Positions 34,459-46,900 of a DNA stretch of 64,000 nucleotides are shown here, piece by piece. Position 1 is the first letter of the stretch, and each line of letters opens with the position of its first letter. The position numbers and the translations under genes were made by a program. Below the pieces are notes generated by a model that was not told where the DNA came from, did not search any database, and worked only from the letters and a program-made list of their open reading frames with translations. The DNA is from Cloeon dipterum (taxonomy: Eukaryota; Arthropoda; Insecta; Ephemeroptera; Baetidae): contig NC_088789.1 of the NCBI RefSeq assembly GCF_949628265.1, positions 14,872,886 to 14,936,885 of the forward strand. The letters are read 5' to 3'.

Positions 34459-37400
34459 TTAATTCTTTAGTTTGTTAATTTTTAAACACACCTGGCAGCG
34501 TGAGCGATTGGAAACATAATTATGGCATGTAATACATTTCGCGACACCGTGTTCAACGAGCAAATGCTGGTCTCTCACTGATCTACAAACAAAATACTCA
34601 TAGCAATAGCAGCATGGAAATGAGTCCTCCTCCCAATTCATCTCAAACTCATGTTCTTTGGCGCCCTCACTTGATATCACATACTCACAATCATGGACCA
34701 GTTTGTCATGCTTTGCATACTGCGTGACAGTTCTGAAGGTTTGTTCACATCCAAAAGCACTGCATCTGTAGAATTTCAATTGCTTGTGGTTGTCAAAATG
34801 GTCTAGCGATTGAAAGTTTTCTCTGCATTGAGGGCAGTAGACGTGTTTCATGACTAGATGTCCCACTAGGTCTTCAAGTTTATCAGTTATTTTGTCACAG
34901 AATATACAGGGTAAGTAGCTCGAGCTGAATTTGTAGGTCCTTTTCATCTGAAGTCTGCTTTGAATGTCAGTCAGTCTTGCTAGCTCTTTTTGGTCCAAGT
35001 CTTCTACATTAGAGAACACTCCTGTTTTAAGCTGGAGGGCTTGAGTAGAGACTCTCTTTAGTGTGGCGACTTTTCCACCATGGCTAGTCGTCGCCATTAC
35101 TTGGCCTTTAGAAGAACTAGGCCTAATGTCCGAGTGACTGCTTGCATCATCTATAACCGCAGTTTTGAGGATGAAAGACGAGGCCTGCACTGATGCAATT
35201 TCAGAACTCTTAACAATCGAAGGCTTAACCCGGATTCGAGGATCTGCAGCACGGAATGAAGGACTCACAGAAGACTCAAGGACTGATTTGTTCTTAAGCG
35301 GAGGGATTTTGTCCACTATTGGTGAAGCACCAGTCGCATTTTTCATTTTACACAGTACTTTGTCAGTATTTTGTTGCGTATCACTAGTGCCATTCAAGTT
35401 CTCATCGGAGGATGATTGTAACATCATTCGTGGTTGGGGTGATTTGCGAGTTGTTCGAGGGTTGGATTCTCTTGGCTCAAAGTCATTGTTGTCGCTTTTA
35501 TACTTTTGGTTAATGGATTTGAGCAACCTATTGAGCGCTTCTACACTGTACTCATCTTCTTCTCCGTCAGCAGACTCTTCTTCTTCAACAAGAACAGTTT
35601 GCTCATCAGGGAGAACTAGCTCGCGTTGTTGCAGAGGAGCATTTTTCAATTCCTTGGCCACTGCATCATCCTCCGTCCACATCCCTTTGTCATTCTCTGG
35701 AAACGGTTTCCGCAGGGTGCGGCGAATGCCAAGCACTTCCTCTAGATCATTGTTCCTGGTAGAGCTTTTCACACTGAAAGAACCCATGGTGTGAATGAGT
35801 TCGTTGCCACTTTCAACGCTATTTGGCTTAACATATGGTTCTCCACCTGCGACAACATTTAGCAGGCGTGATTTGTTGATACGAGTAACCCTTGGGCATA
35901 CAGGGCAGCTATTCATTTTAGACATGCGGTAGAAACAGAGGCACTTTTGGCAATCCAAAATGTCATGGTCTATTTTCATGTGTAGTCTCAAATGTTCAAA
36001 TAAAGTATAGTTCCGCTGGCAATAGCCGCAATGAAACAGACCAGTTGTTGGGACCTTAGGTCCCATTTTCACAGTCTTCACAGGCACTCTGTTGCAAGTA
36101 ACTCTACGCAGTTTTCGAACTTCCGTAATATGAACTGTGACCAAATGCTCAGAAACAATTTTCAAATTTTCAAATAGGCCAAAGCAATTCGGACACTCGT
36201 AGTAGCAGCAAACACCTGTGACGTACTTGACCATGATTATTCCTTGCTTTACAGCGGGCACAGCAGCGGTTGTTTCCAAACACTCACGATGAAAATTCAG
36301 CACATGAGACTTGAGCTGTTCCGAGTTACCAAACTTCACTGCGCAAGGAACACAGTAGAAAGCTGTTGGAGTCCTATTGTCCCCGACCTTGGGAACTTCA
36401 CTCGGTATCTGAGTTGCCTCGTCTTTTCTCTCTTGCAGACAACTCGCAATGGAAGTACTTGCTTCTTCATCATCTCTTTCAAGATCTATGATAAAGTCAT
36501 CTCTTTCTGAATCCGAATACGAATAACATGTGTCACTTGCTGTCTCTGTTGTACTATCTTCAGTGCACGATGTTATGCCAGAATTACGAGGTTGGACGTT
36601 GTATTCATGCTTTCCTGCTCCCTTCTCAGAGGTATTTTTCTTCCTGAAAACAAACTCAAGTTCTTGTTTGGTTTTCACGGATTGTGTGCGTGTGTTGGTG
36701 ACTGCTTTTTTCTTCTCCAAGCTGCGAAAGTCAACGACTCTACTACCATCATGAGAGGGGCATTTGTCTGACTCGTATTCAAGATTGTCATCACTGCTTC
36801 CACTGGCGGTGGTTTCAAGCTCAGGTGACGAAATAATTCTCTCTGCACATTCAAGCGATGGAATTTCATCTTCCTCAAAATCAGAGGCAATTGGTTCTTT
36901 AGCAGAGTCTAATAATTCAATCTTCAAGTATTTTGAGAAATCAAAACTTGCAGAAGTTGACTGTGATGGGTCGTGCACTGAGGCATCTGTAGCTGCAGGG
37001 ACTGTGATGTTAACAAAGGATACCGTCCTGTTGACTTCCCGCCGTTTATGTCCTTTGTTTGCACATTGATCATCTAAATATCTTTGATTGAAATTAGTGA
37101 TTTCATCAGTGCAGTCATCAGGCTCAGTTTTTATGGTTATGTGCTTCAGTGGTTTATTTTGATGTGCAGAAAGTGGATCTGGAACAGAACCATTAGTCAG
37201 AAAATGCATTAAAATCACCAACGCTTTAATACTTAGTTCTATTCCAGATCTGATGAACAAATCCTCTAAAGTAATGCTGTGCTCCAATAGGTATCGACGG
37301 ATCTAAAATAATAATTTTAAAACTCTAATAAATGCATATAATTAAAAGTTTACATCTCCACTGTCAAGCAATACTTTGCAAGGCAGTATTTCATATGACT

Positions 37401-38601
37401 CATTCTTGACAGTGACATTCTCTGAATCAGAATCAGCTTCAGTTCGCTGGGCTGGCTCAGTATTTGACTGTGAGTGATGTGGAAGCATTGTTGGTGTTTC
37501 AATCTTGATGGCAGGCTACAAGCAAAGAATAAGAAGATCCAGTTAAGGTTTGAGATGGATGTTTAAGTTAATATATTATGTATCGTGGTTACACCTAAAA
37601 AATTTTCAACTAAATTTAAGTTATCCTTGTTCAGTTGAAATTGAATTAAAATTCTTTGGTGTATACCAATATTATGTTTATTTTTTTCCCTGCTCAGCAA
37701 AAAAATTCAGTGTACTTTGGAAATCAGGATTAGGATATCTGCACTTCCACAAACAATTTTATCAACAATTAAAAAAAGACCAGGACGCGTGAGTTGCTGA
37801 CGACTTGTATCTGTGAGAATAGAAGGAATACACACTAATAATTTTAAAAAAATAAGGTAATTTCGTTAGCTTCGCTTTTTAAACGAAATATAATTTGATT
37901 GAGTTGTATGCTCCCGTTAGTTCCCCAGAAGCTTATGCCAGTCACTTGATCACTTTCAATATGAAATGCAAGCAACAAAAGTCTGATTTTATTTACGGCA
38001 CTTGTCACGAATGCGCGGATATGTTTTACGCGCCCTCAATAAGGCTACTTCTGTGACTGAAATCTCAACAATGAGCTAAATAAACAAATTTTGAATAAAT
38101 ATTTTGTATAAAAATTATTAAAGAAACACACAACCAACTCTTTATGTTATGCGGCAATAGTTTCAGCAAAGTTTGAATAAATCAAAAGAAAACGCAACCT
38201 ATAGTCAAGTCAGTTAAAAAAATATTATAAAATACAAGGAAATATCAAAGTTACCTAATTTGTGTCAGAGTATTAAGCATATTTTAGATGACCACAAATC
38301 AGTCAAACTCAAAAATCAAACTAACCCAGGGTAGAAACGAAAAAGCATCGATCGCATTTTATAGACTCGACCAGCTCAGTTATTCTAAAGTATAGATGAT
38401 TACATAGTAGTTAAAAATAATTTTTTATTTTTTTTACATTTTACAGAAACATGCAACATTTTTAATGTTCAAATTACTAACCGAACAACTGCGTCTCTTT
38501 ATTGGAGCTGCAATAAGCTGGCTGTAATCTTCATTACAGGATGCGCGATTGAAATTACTAGGCATGCTGCAATCACTCGCTCTTTTACTCGCCCTCTTCA
38601 T
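34459..38601 (-). CDS. Large C2H2 zinc-finger protein, 3 coding exons, about 1041 aa
   Basis: Probable nuclear DNA/RNA-binding protein; I do not recognise an orthologue. Exons: 38482-38601, 37354-37515, 34459-37302 (120+162+2844 bp, all phase 0). The N terminus MKRASKRASDCSMP and KRRS are basic. Residues about 95-300 are acidic and Ser-rich with SUMO-type IKIE, IKTEPD and LKIE motifs. An N-terminal finger cluster (about 410-566) has C2H2 fingers starting FYCVPC, YYECPNC and LFHCGYC, followed by a C4 pair CQKC...CPVC. A long disordered, Ser/Glu-rich linker follows. The C-terminal cluster (about 888-1041) has fingers starting YLPCIFC, YCPQC, YRCSAFGC and FPCCYC, then CITC...CQVC just before the stop. 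No KRAB, ZAD or BTB domain is visible. The first exon is inferred from an ATG followed by a GTTAGT donor in matching phase. Confidence 0.85.
37516..38481 (-). other. Intron 1 of the zinc-finger gene
   Basis: AT-rich intron of 966 bp with a clean GTTAGT donor (just below 38482) and TTGTAG acceptor (just above 37515). No other gene is seen within it. Confidence 0.7.
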
Positions 38602-39410
38602 AATTCCGCAAACATGTACAGCAACCCTCGCTCTGAAAAGAATTGTGACACAACATTAACCCCTATGATTGAGTACCAAGCACCGTGAAATATACTATGA
38701 AGTATACGCATGCAGGAATGATAACGAAGAGCTAAATTGTTAGTCTGCTTTCAAAAGTCTCTCCTTTAAGTCGAAACAGCCTAATAAATTTTTGTACATT
38801 TGTTTCAATTTAAAAATAAATGATTATTTTTGGTTTATTTCTTTAATTGACTTTAAGTTGAAAAAATGTGATTATTGATTGCTGTTTTGCCACGCGAGTT
38901 TTGCTCTTGTTTCTTTTAAGATTTAATAATATTAAAATATAATATTCTTGCAGGATAATTACTTTGCTATTCGAGAAATGATTAAATTTACTAAAAGCTA
39001 AAATTTTGTATTAATAATTTGTAATCTGAATAGCTATTTCAATCTTTCAAAATTTAACTTACAAACAATTCAGCTAAATTTCAACAGCAATTATTATTTC
39101 CTATTGCTTTTCTCGTATCTTTCATGATAACCTAGAAATTAAAATTTGCAATCCCATAAAATTTTTATGTAAATTAATTAAGGTTTAGCGCTGAATATTT
39201 AAAGTAAATGCTACCACGGTCAGATTTCATAAGGAGGTGAAAAATAGAGATGGTTGGCTAATTTTAAATATTGAGCCGTTTAAGGGTAGTTTTGGCTTTT
39301 ATTTACAGTGAATTTCAATAGCTTCTGCAGGATGTACCCTTTTTTAGGGGGGCACAACTCTTTGCTATCGTGATATACTTGTTTATTTTTGTAAAGGAAA
39401 TATTTTCACT

Positions 39411-39810
39411 TGACTGGGAACAGGGTTCGTTAATTTTGCAATGCGCAAAAATGCACCACTGGTTTTTTGCGCAAAATACCGGCTGGAAAAAACAACCAGT
39501 TTTGGGTTTTTCCGCATTTTTCCGAATTTAACCCGAAAATAGTCAATTATCGCTCCAAAAGAGTCTGAAATTTCAGAAAATTACATTGAGAGTTTTCAGT
39601 CTCTTGGTGGAACCAGTGGCTCTAATATTGATTTTGGTGAATCTGAAAAATCCCTATTTTTGGTCATCCATAATGAGATTTTTTATTTTCCTAAGAATAA
39701 ATGTATTTCGGAAAAATGCGCAAAATTGCAGAAAAACCTGCAAAAAGTTTTTTGCAATGCAGTGGGGTTTTCCGGAAAAATGCGGGGTTTTCTGACTGGG
39801 AAACCCCCTA
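39411..39810. repeat. Probable interspersed repeat with GCAAAA-rich ends
   Basis: Both ends carry related strings: TGACTGGGAA near 39412 and CTGACTGGGAA near 39793, plus TTTTGCAATGC near 39435 and again near 39752. The internal sequence is rich in TTTTTCCGCATTTTTCC-like runs and their complements. Boundaries are uncertain, no target duplication was resolved and there is no coding capacity. Confidence 0.35.
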
Positions 39811-40206
39811 TCCATTTATGGCATTTATCATATTTGTTTTTACAGGTTTTGTTTTGTTTTGTTAAACTCAAAGACCTGTGTCTCTCATCTTTCCGCAGTG
39901 CAGTGTAATTTTTAAAAAAAATAAGGCGTGCTTTCGATTTGTCTCGCCTAGAGAGCTGGTAAACTCATCACTACTATCGCCGATCCTAATCGTACTAACG
40001 CCCAATTTGATATCCTAGGTCAAGGCCAAATGTCAATACTTATCATTTTCGTTTCTTATCGTAATTTCGAAAATGTACTCAAAGGTTATCCCATAACAGT
40101 TAACTTTGAGAAATTAAAAAAGTGGTCATTATTTTTTTTAGAAATTCAACTTCAAAACACGGTTATTTCGAGTTTTTTTTTTGTTTTGCAAATATTTTCA
40201 ACTCCT

Positions 40207-40258
40207 ATCTCGGGTTCTAACCATTCAGAATTGCAATTACTGCACACCGTTAGACTTC
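40207..40258 (-). repeat. Interspersed repeat copy A
   Basis: On the minus strand it contains GGTGTGCAGT, GCAATTCTG and GGTTAGAACC. It matches copy C at 53847-53898 at roughly 85 percent by eye, and copy B at 40421-40474 in inverted orientation. Confidence 0.6.
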
Positions 40259-40324
40259 ATCATGACCGCCACCCTCTTTCAACCCTCTTCTGCTCTAAAT
40301 TAAAAGCAAGAAGCATGCTTCGTC

Positions 40325-40380
40325 AGGGCCGGACTGGCCATTGCCATTGAGCGCACCGGGCCAAGCTTAGGCTGGCCCCC
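40325..40380. repeat. CAGGGCCGGACTGGCC repeat end
   Basis: CAGGGCCGG-type sequence typical of the ends of many animal hAT elements, followed by CACCGGGCC and GGCTGGCCCCCC. It sits between the inverted repeat copies A and B, so it is probably part of the same composite or nested element. Confidence 0.35.
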
Positions 40381-40420
40381 CTTCAGCTCATCAGGGGAGG
40401 TTAAGGTCAAGACTCGAGAC

Positions 40421-40474
40421 GAATCTAAAACGGTGTGCAGTTTTTACAATGCTGATAGTTCTAACTCAATAAAA
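40421..40474 (+). repeat. Interspersed repeat copy B
   Basis: GAATCTAA, CGGTGTGCAGTTTT, then GCTGATAGTTCTAAC. Preceded by TCAGGGGAGG exactly as in copy C. Downstream, TTGTCCTCCAACACGTGA (about 40614-40631) also has a counterpart 3' of copy C near 54298, so the family is at least about 250-450 bp long. Confidence 0.6.
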
Positions 40475-41767
40475 ACGATATTAGCTAGAAGTTTACAGAA
40501 TTTGAAAACCAAGAAAAAGTAAAAAAAATCGAGTTGTTTCCGAGTTTTGATGAAAAAAATGCAAAAAAAGAACAACTTTAATTTCGTAGAGTTGGCTCGA
40601 CCTCATGCCGATTTTGTCCTCCAACACGTGAAATTTTGAAAACTAAGCAATTTCCCCGCGTGCAGATTTTTAAATTAATAATGTTTAGTTCGTGATCCGT
40701 GATTATGAACACAGTCAGATACGATATAATAATATGGTTTATGAGTATTATTCCCAGCAAAGGCTGGTCTTAATCCGAAAAACTCAAGAATTGCAATTAA
40801 ATGGTGGCGCAATCTATAGGTGGTTTAGGTCAACAACTTGTGAATCATCGCCGGGATTTTGGTTTTCAGACCTAATATTATTAACAATGGTTTAACGGAT
40901 GTGTTAAGATGAGAATATATGTACGCTCTTTAACTGGGGCAACTGGCGACCTCATCTTTTTCCCAAGGGATCTCGCTAGTCGCAAAATACACAGATTGTT
41001 GTATATGTATTAACATAATTATTCACATCTCGTTGTTAAACGTAAGACAGAATTATAAGTAAAGATTGCAGTGAAAAATCTGTACATACTCGTCTTTTAT
41101 ACCGTTCAGCTTTCAGTCTAAAATCTAAAAGTTATAGGAATCAATATTACAGAGAGGTGAACACGGGACAGAGAATTTCAGAAAAAGAGCTAATTATTGC
41201 GAGCTAATGTTTGTTTACGTTTCAACTGCTTAACAGTAACAGCAGGCTGCTGCCTAGCTGCCTGCCTGCTGCTCAGCTGCTGCCTACCGTCTGTTAGCGA
41301 AAAACGAAAGAGTAATAATGTACTGAACAAGTCCGTACCCATAGCCGGAATGCTCGCTTTACCAAGGTCCGTGGCAGTTGTTGCCGATACTGCCGATAGT
41401 CTTTTGTCTTTTGGCATAGTTCTACCGTTTTCAGTTGTGGCGCTAGTAACAACTGCTTGAAGGTAACGATTTAACGTTAACGGCCAAACGGGTTTTTAAG
41501 CGTTAATTCGAAGACAGTAGACACGTCATCCAACGTGCCGACCCAACAAAATGTTTAATTTGCTTTTGTATGGACGAAAATAAAAAAATTAAGAGATGTA
41601 CAATTTAAAAAATGTAAACATAATTATAAATAATCTTAAGGAAATTTTAATTTAATAGAGATAAATATGAATGTGTGTTTAATACAATATAATTAATATT
41701 TTAAAGTATTATCTTAATAAAATTGTGAAATACGCTTGAAAAGGATAAGATACATAATTAATTCGTT

Positions 41768-42701
41768 AATTTCATCAGCGGGGGCCATATTCGTACGATA
41801 TGCGCAGATATATGTATATGGCGTTCAGTGGAGTATGGCGCTAAAAAACGGTCATGTGAAAATGCGCGAAAAGAACCAGGATTAGACCCGTTGCGTTCAT
41901 AAAAAGCCCCCATTTTTATGATACTATGCAACAGTTATGGATATGGATGATTGAGGCTTAATTAACCCCCGTGCCACTCGGCCCCTGGGACCCCAATAAG
42001 GAACCCCTCGCGAAAATGATTTTTGAGCTGACGTAACAAACCACGCATGCGTCAAGTCGTGTTTTGTAGCAAAGCAGCGCGGCGACCAATCAGATTCGCC
42101 AGCTCTCTAGGCCCCCTAGCGAGCAACACTCTAGAGAGAGGATTTCTTTGCCCGAGACGACCACGCCCACAATAGAGTGTAAGGAAAGGAGAGTAGATAC
42201 TAGTAGCAGGCGACAAAGGCATCAGAGGTGATACTCTACTACTCCTTAACTTACGCTGTAGTGTTAGAGTAGTCGTCTCGGGCAAAGAAATCCTCTCTAG
42301 AGTGTTGCTCGCTAGGGGGCCTGGGCCTAGAGAGCTGGCGAATCTGATTGGTCGCCGCGCTGCTTTGCTACAAAACACGACTTGACGCATGCGTGGTTTG
42401 TTACGTCAGCTCAAAAATCATTTTCGCGAGGGGTTCCTTATTGCGGTCCCAGGGGCCGAGTGGCACGGGGGTTAATTAAGCCTCAATCATCCGTAACTGT
42501 TGCATGGTATCATAAAATTAGGGACTTTTTACGGACGCAACGGGTCTAATTGTGTCTTTTGGATCGTAAAAACAAACACTAAACTTGACGCTCCTACGGC
42601 AATCCAAAGAGATTATTTTGTCTCCCACATTCAGACGCCATCTTTGATCTGCGGAGTGGGAACCAATTTTATCGCACATCTGGCCCCCCGCTGAATTTCA
42701 T
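41768..42701. mobile_element. 918-bp palindromic hAT-like foldback transposon
   Basis: The element spans 41776-42693 and is flanked by perfect 8-bp duplications AATTTCAT at 41768-41775 and 42694-42701. The ends are CAGCGGGGG and CCCCCGCTG. The inner arms (about 41900-42161 and 42272-42550) are nearly perfect complements, including CCCGAGACGAC at 42151-42161 against GTCGTCTCGGG at 42272-42282. The outermost 100 bp or so have diverged. A central spacer of about 110 bp is weakly self-complementary. There is no transposase ORF. The 8-bp duplication and CAG-start ends suit a non-autonomous hAT element; P-type elements also make 8-bp duplications. Confidence 0.85.
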
Positions 42702-43910
42702 GTATCATACATGGTACATTTTCATAGTTTTTATATATATAATTATGTGCTATAAAACCTATAAAATAATGATTTGTTAATATTTTGTATTATGTATGTA
42801 TGCACTAAAAAATAACAATAAATTTAAGCAATCAATTATACATATTTGCCGTTTGCCGATCGATGTATGAGAGAATAAATACATAAGTATGTATAATACA
42901 TACATATGTACATACATACATAATCTAGCTAATAATATGGAAGACTTGCACTTCTTCTCGCTAGGATAGGGCAATAACCGCATTAACATTGATTTTTTCC
43001 ACTTCCCATCAAAGCAACAAAAGTGAAGTGAGAGATGGGTGTCGTGAGTGATCGGAAAGCGTACATAGGTCCCCTTTACACCTTTACATTTACATTAATG
43101 TCTACTGTCTGTGTCGGTGCGAGTGTGTCTACATTAAAATAATACATATAAATATTATGCCGATTATGCCCAACAAAAGTTTTTACTTTTTTTCTTGAAC
43201 CTCCAAGCTGCAAGTAATGGTTTTGGCGGGATTATTTCTACTCTACAATATAATCTCCCCCACTCACACATTGCACTCCAGGGAAAGTGGGAAGGGCTGC
43301 TGTAAGTTTGGATGAGGTGATGTCAGATGGCACTACGTACGTTTGTTGTTTCGGGTCCGTGACGAAACGAAAAAGCCGCATCGAAAAGCATTGAGCGCAA
43401 ACATGGCAGGCTAATCCAGCCGTCGACGAAACGATCGCGGTCTTTTTTCCCTTACACCTTAGATGTTCGCCAATTTGTAAATCACGCTTGCTTCCAATCT
43501 CTTATAAACAAAGTGAGCACACGCCAAACTTGAGTTGTCCGTACCGTCTCCTAAATCCACTGTGAAACCCGAAATCGCCGCTGCACAGCAATCTTTTCTC
43601 CCAACGCGGAAACGAAACATTTCAATAAAGCTGTTGTATCGGCCAGAACCCGGATCTACTTTGAAATCATAGTTTAAGCTGGCTAATTTGAACCCTGCTT
43701 GCTGTAGTCCAGAAAATATTTTGTCAGAACGGTAAATTGCTTCTCATGGTAATGTAAATAAATATTCTACAGACCTAATTTTGCAGCACATTTCTATGTA
43801 AATTTAGCATTGTTGTAAATAAAAATGTCCGGGCAGTAAAATTTTCAATCGAGATTGCTTTCCCCAGGCTTAGGTGGATTAGGAAAGTCTGTAACTGAAT
43901 TCGTCCACAG
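42702..43910. promoter_or_regulatory. WDR33 upstream region and probable 5' UTR exon
   Basis: AT-rich with a TATG/CATA-rich run at 42880-42930, then a more balanced stretch 43300-43730. The latter contains a possible untranslated exon ending in a donor near 43731 (AACG followed by GTAAAT). The coding exon begins directly after an acceptor-like CCACAG at 43905-43910, which supports an upstream non-coding exon. Confidence 0.4.
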
Positions 43911-46900
43911 ATGATGCAGTTCAGCCAACCACCCCCGTCGGCGCCGAATATGTCGGTTCCTCCGCCACACGTGCCTACACCCTTTGGCTCCAGGTTTGTT
44001 ACTTCAATCGGCTCTGTGACGGTTCACCTCAGTGAACCTCAAGTCTCCAGGCCGTTTAGACGGCACTGGGTTCGAAAATTGACTCAAGAAACCCTAAAAA
44101 TTAAAAAATTAAATCTTGACATTTATTGAATTATCAAAAATTTAATTGCTGAAGTTAACTTTGTTTAGCTTAAGTTGACTAAATTCGTTGGGTTAGTTGA
44201 CATAATTTTGAAAGAGTTAAAAAACCTAAAAATTCCCGCATTTGGGCCTCATGTATTCGAATTAATTTGCCTGCTATCTGAACATTTAAAATTGCCACTT
44301 CAAAACCCTATTCAAATCTCTTTACGTTCTGGGAGACGACATATCGCTACATATTTTCACATTTTTTCGTGTCTATCTTGAGAACGTACTGCCGATTGTG
44401 AATTATATATATATATATATACGTCGTGTTTTCCAGGGCAGGGAGTGTTGTAATTAATTTTTAATTTCAAGTTCAAACTTAGCCAACCCCTGTCATCTGA
44501 AAAAAATGGGAAAATTTTGAATTAAATTAAATAAATTTAAGAATGCTAAAAATTAACGATATCCTTAATCCTTAACCTTCACGGCAATTAACTATGTTTT
44601 TTAAACTCCATACATGCTGAAGCTGAATCTAATTTTTGCTCACAATTATGCTTTAAATAGTGTTATTGTGTATGAAGAATTCGATGTCAGGCTTACAGGA
44701 ACAAGTATTTAGGTTCAAAGTAATTTTATTGCAGATCAGCAGAGCAACTATGCCCCATACATTCATACATCCAGAACCCAACAAGTAACATGACAAAACA
44801 ATTATTTTGCTCCAGAGGGAAGAGATAGCTGTTTTTAATCCAGTTTTTGTTATCCTTTATAAGTTTTTATAATGACAAAAATTTAACTATTTAGGTAATT
44901 TAAGTTTTCTGACCTATTATTGGATAAAAACTGATTTTTGCTGCTTTTGGAAAGCAAGTAAATCAGCTTTGTGGTCAAGTAGAGTTACAGGTGTTACACA
45001 GACTAACATTTCTCGAGTTAGTACCATTTATTTCTTTTTCAAAATAGATGTGTGACTTAGAAAATTTAATTCAGCTCTCCCAAATTTTCTCAATTTGAGT
45101 GCCAAACATTAATAATTCATTCTTTTTCAGCAGAATTTTTGGGAGCGGTGGCGGAGAGAAGAGCAAGTTTTACACGCCTTTCCGCAACTTCAACAAGGGC
45201 GGCGGCATGGACTCCGAGTTTGACGGCAAACGTCTGCGCAAGAGCGTGATGCGAAAGACGGTCGACTACAACTCGTGCGTGGTGCGGATGCTGGAGAACC
45301 GCGTGTGGCAGCGCGATTGGCGCGACCGCGCTGCGCTGCAGCCTGACCAATTGTTCCTGCCAGAGATGCTGCCGCCGGCCGCGTACCCAGACAACGCCAG
45401 CAACGCAATCACCACGCGCTTTGTCAAGTCGGCAACCAACAAGATGCGCTGTCCGGTTTTCTGCCTCGCCTGGACACCAGAGGGCCGCCGCCTCGTCACA
45501 GGCGCCTCCAGTGGCGAGTTTACCCTGTGGAACGGACTTACCTTCAACTTTGAAACTATTCTCCAGGTTCTTAACTCTATCTGCAAAACTTTTATCTTAT
45601 ATATACATTATTTTATTTTCAAATGTAAGCAAAGAGCCAAAATATTGTACTTTTAATTGATTTTATCAATTTTATAACATACTTGTTGAAAATGAATGCA
45701 GCTTTCTTTGATGTAGAAATACGGAATAAGAAACACCGATATAGCTGCATTTAGTTTCAACTTAAAAATTAAATGAAACCCTCGAGTGCATCTGCCTTCA
45801 TTGGTTCATTGGTATTAACCAAAAATATTCACTTTTAGCGCATGCATTTTCATTGCGAAAATCTGACACAGGAACTCTAATTTTATGAAAACCTACACAT
45901 TTGAGTAAAAAAAAATTGCATATTAGAGCGGAACTTACCCTTGTAAGCAAAATTTGCAGAAAAAAATACAAGCTGCTACATTTGATTCAGAGGCATGAGG
46001 CAGAGCCAGTCCTTTCATAGTTAGAAAAAAATTCAGTCCAACTCGCTTCTTGCTGGTTTCTTGATCCAACTGTTAAAAGCTGTCTTATTATCAATGGCTT
46101 CTTGCACTTGATTTAATTTAGTTCCAATAGATTTATTTTCTAGCATGATACTAACTTTTTATTTAGGCGCACGACAGTCCTGTTCGAACAATGGTGTGGT
46201 CGCACAACGACATCTGGATGGTGACAGGTGACCATGGTGGCTATGTCAAGTACTGGCAGAGCAACATGAACAACGTGAAAATGTTCCAGGCCCACAAAGA
46301 GGCGTTGCGTGGAATAAGGTATGTCTCACTATAAAACTGAAACCTACAGATACAAAATATATTGTCGTAAAAGAAGACGGCTAGATTTTTCTACAGCTAA
46401 ATCAAATTTACCCTATCTTTTTATTATAGTTATAAATCTCTTTTTACTTATGCAAGATTTGTTTTTACAGTTTCAGCCCAACAGATCAAAAATTTGCCAC
46501 TTGCTCCGACGACGGAACTATCCGCATTTGGGACTTCCTTCGTTGTCAGGAGGAACGGATTCTCAGAGGTCAGTTTTCTGTCTGTCAACTTACATGTGTG
46601 AAACTGCATCTTTTTTCACGGTCAAGAATTTTTTATTTTGAATTTCCGTAGAAGCAGTCTGGGTTGTAGAAATTTGAATTAAATGTGAAACCTTTTGCAG
46701 GTCACGGTGCTGACGTGAAGTGCATCCACTGGCACCCACACAAGGGTCTGATCATCTCTGGCAGCAAGGATAACCAGCAGCCAGTAAAGCTATGGGACCC
46801 CAAAAGCGGCCAATCGCTGGCAACCCTGTAAGTTTTTTACAATCATTGCAGCTGGCACGGAATGACTGATTCGTTTGTTGCAGACACGCGCACAAGTCGA

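Larger units (their letters stand above)
38602..41775. other. Repeat-rich spacer upstream of the zinc-finger gene
   Basis: No coding gene supported. Promoter-proximal DNA of the zinc-finger gene is followed by repetitive sequence: a TTTTGCGCAAAA/GCATTTTTCC-rich segment (39.41-39.81 kb), an interspersed repeat present in inverted copies (40.2-40.48 kb), and a CTGC-rich low-complexity run at 41.24-41.30 kb. Confidence 0.5.
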
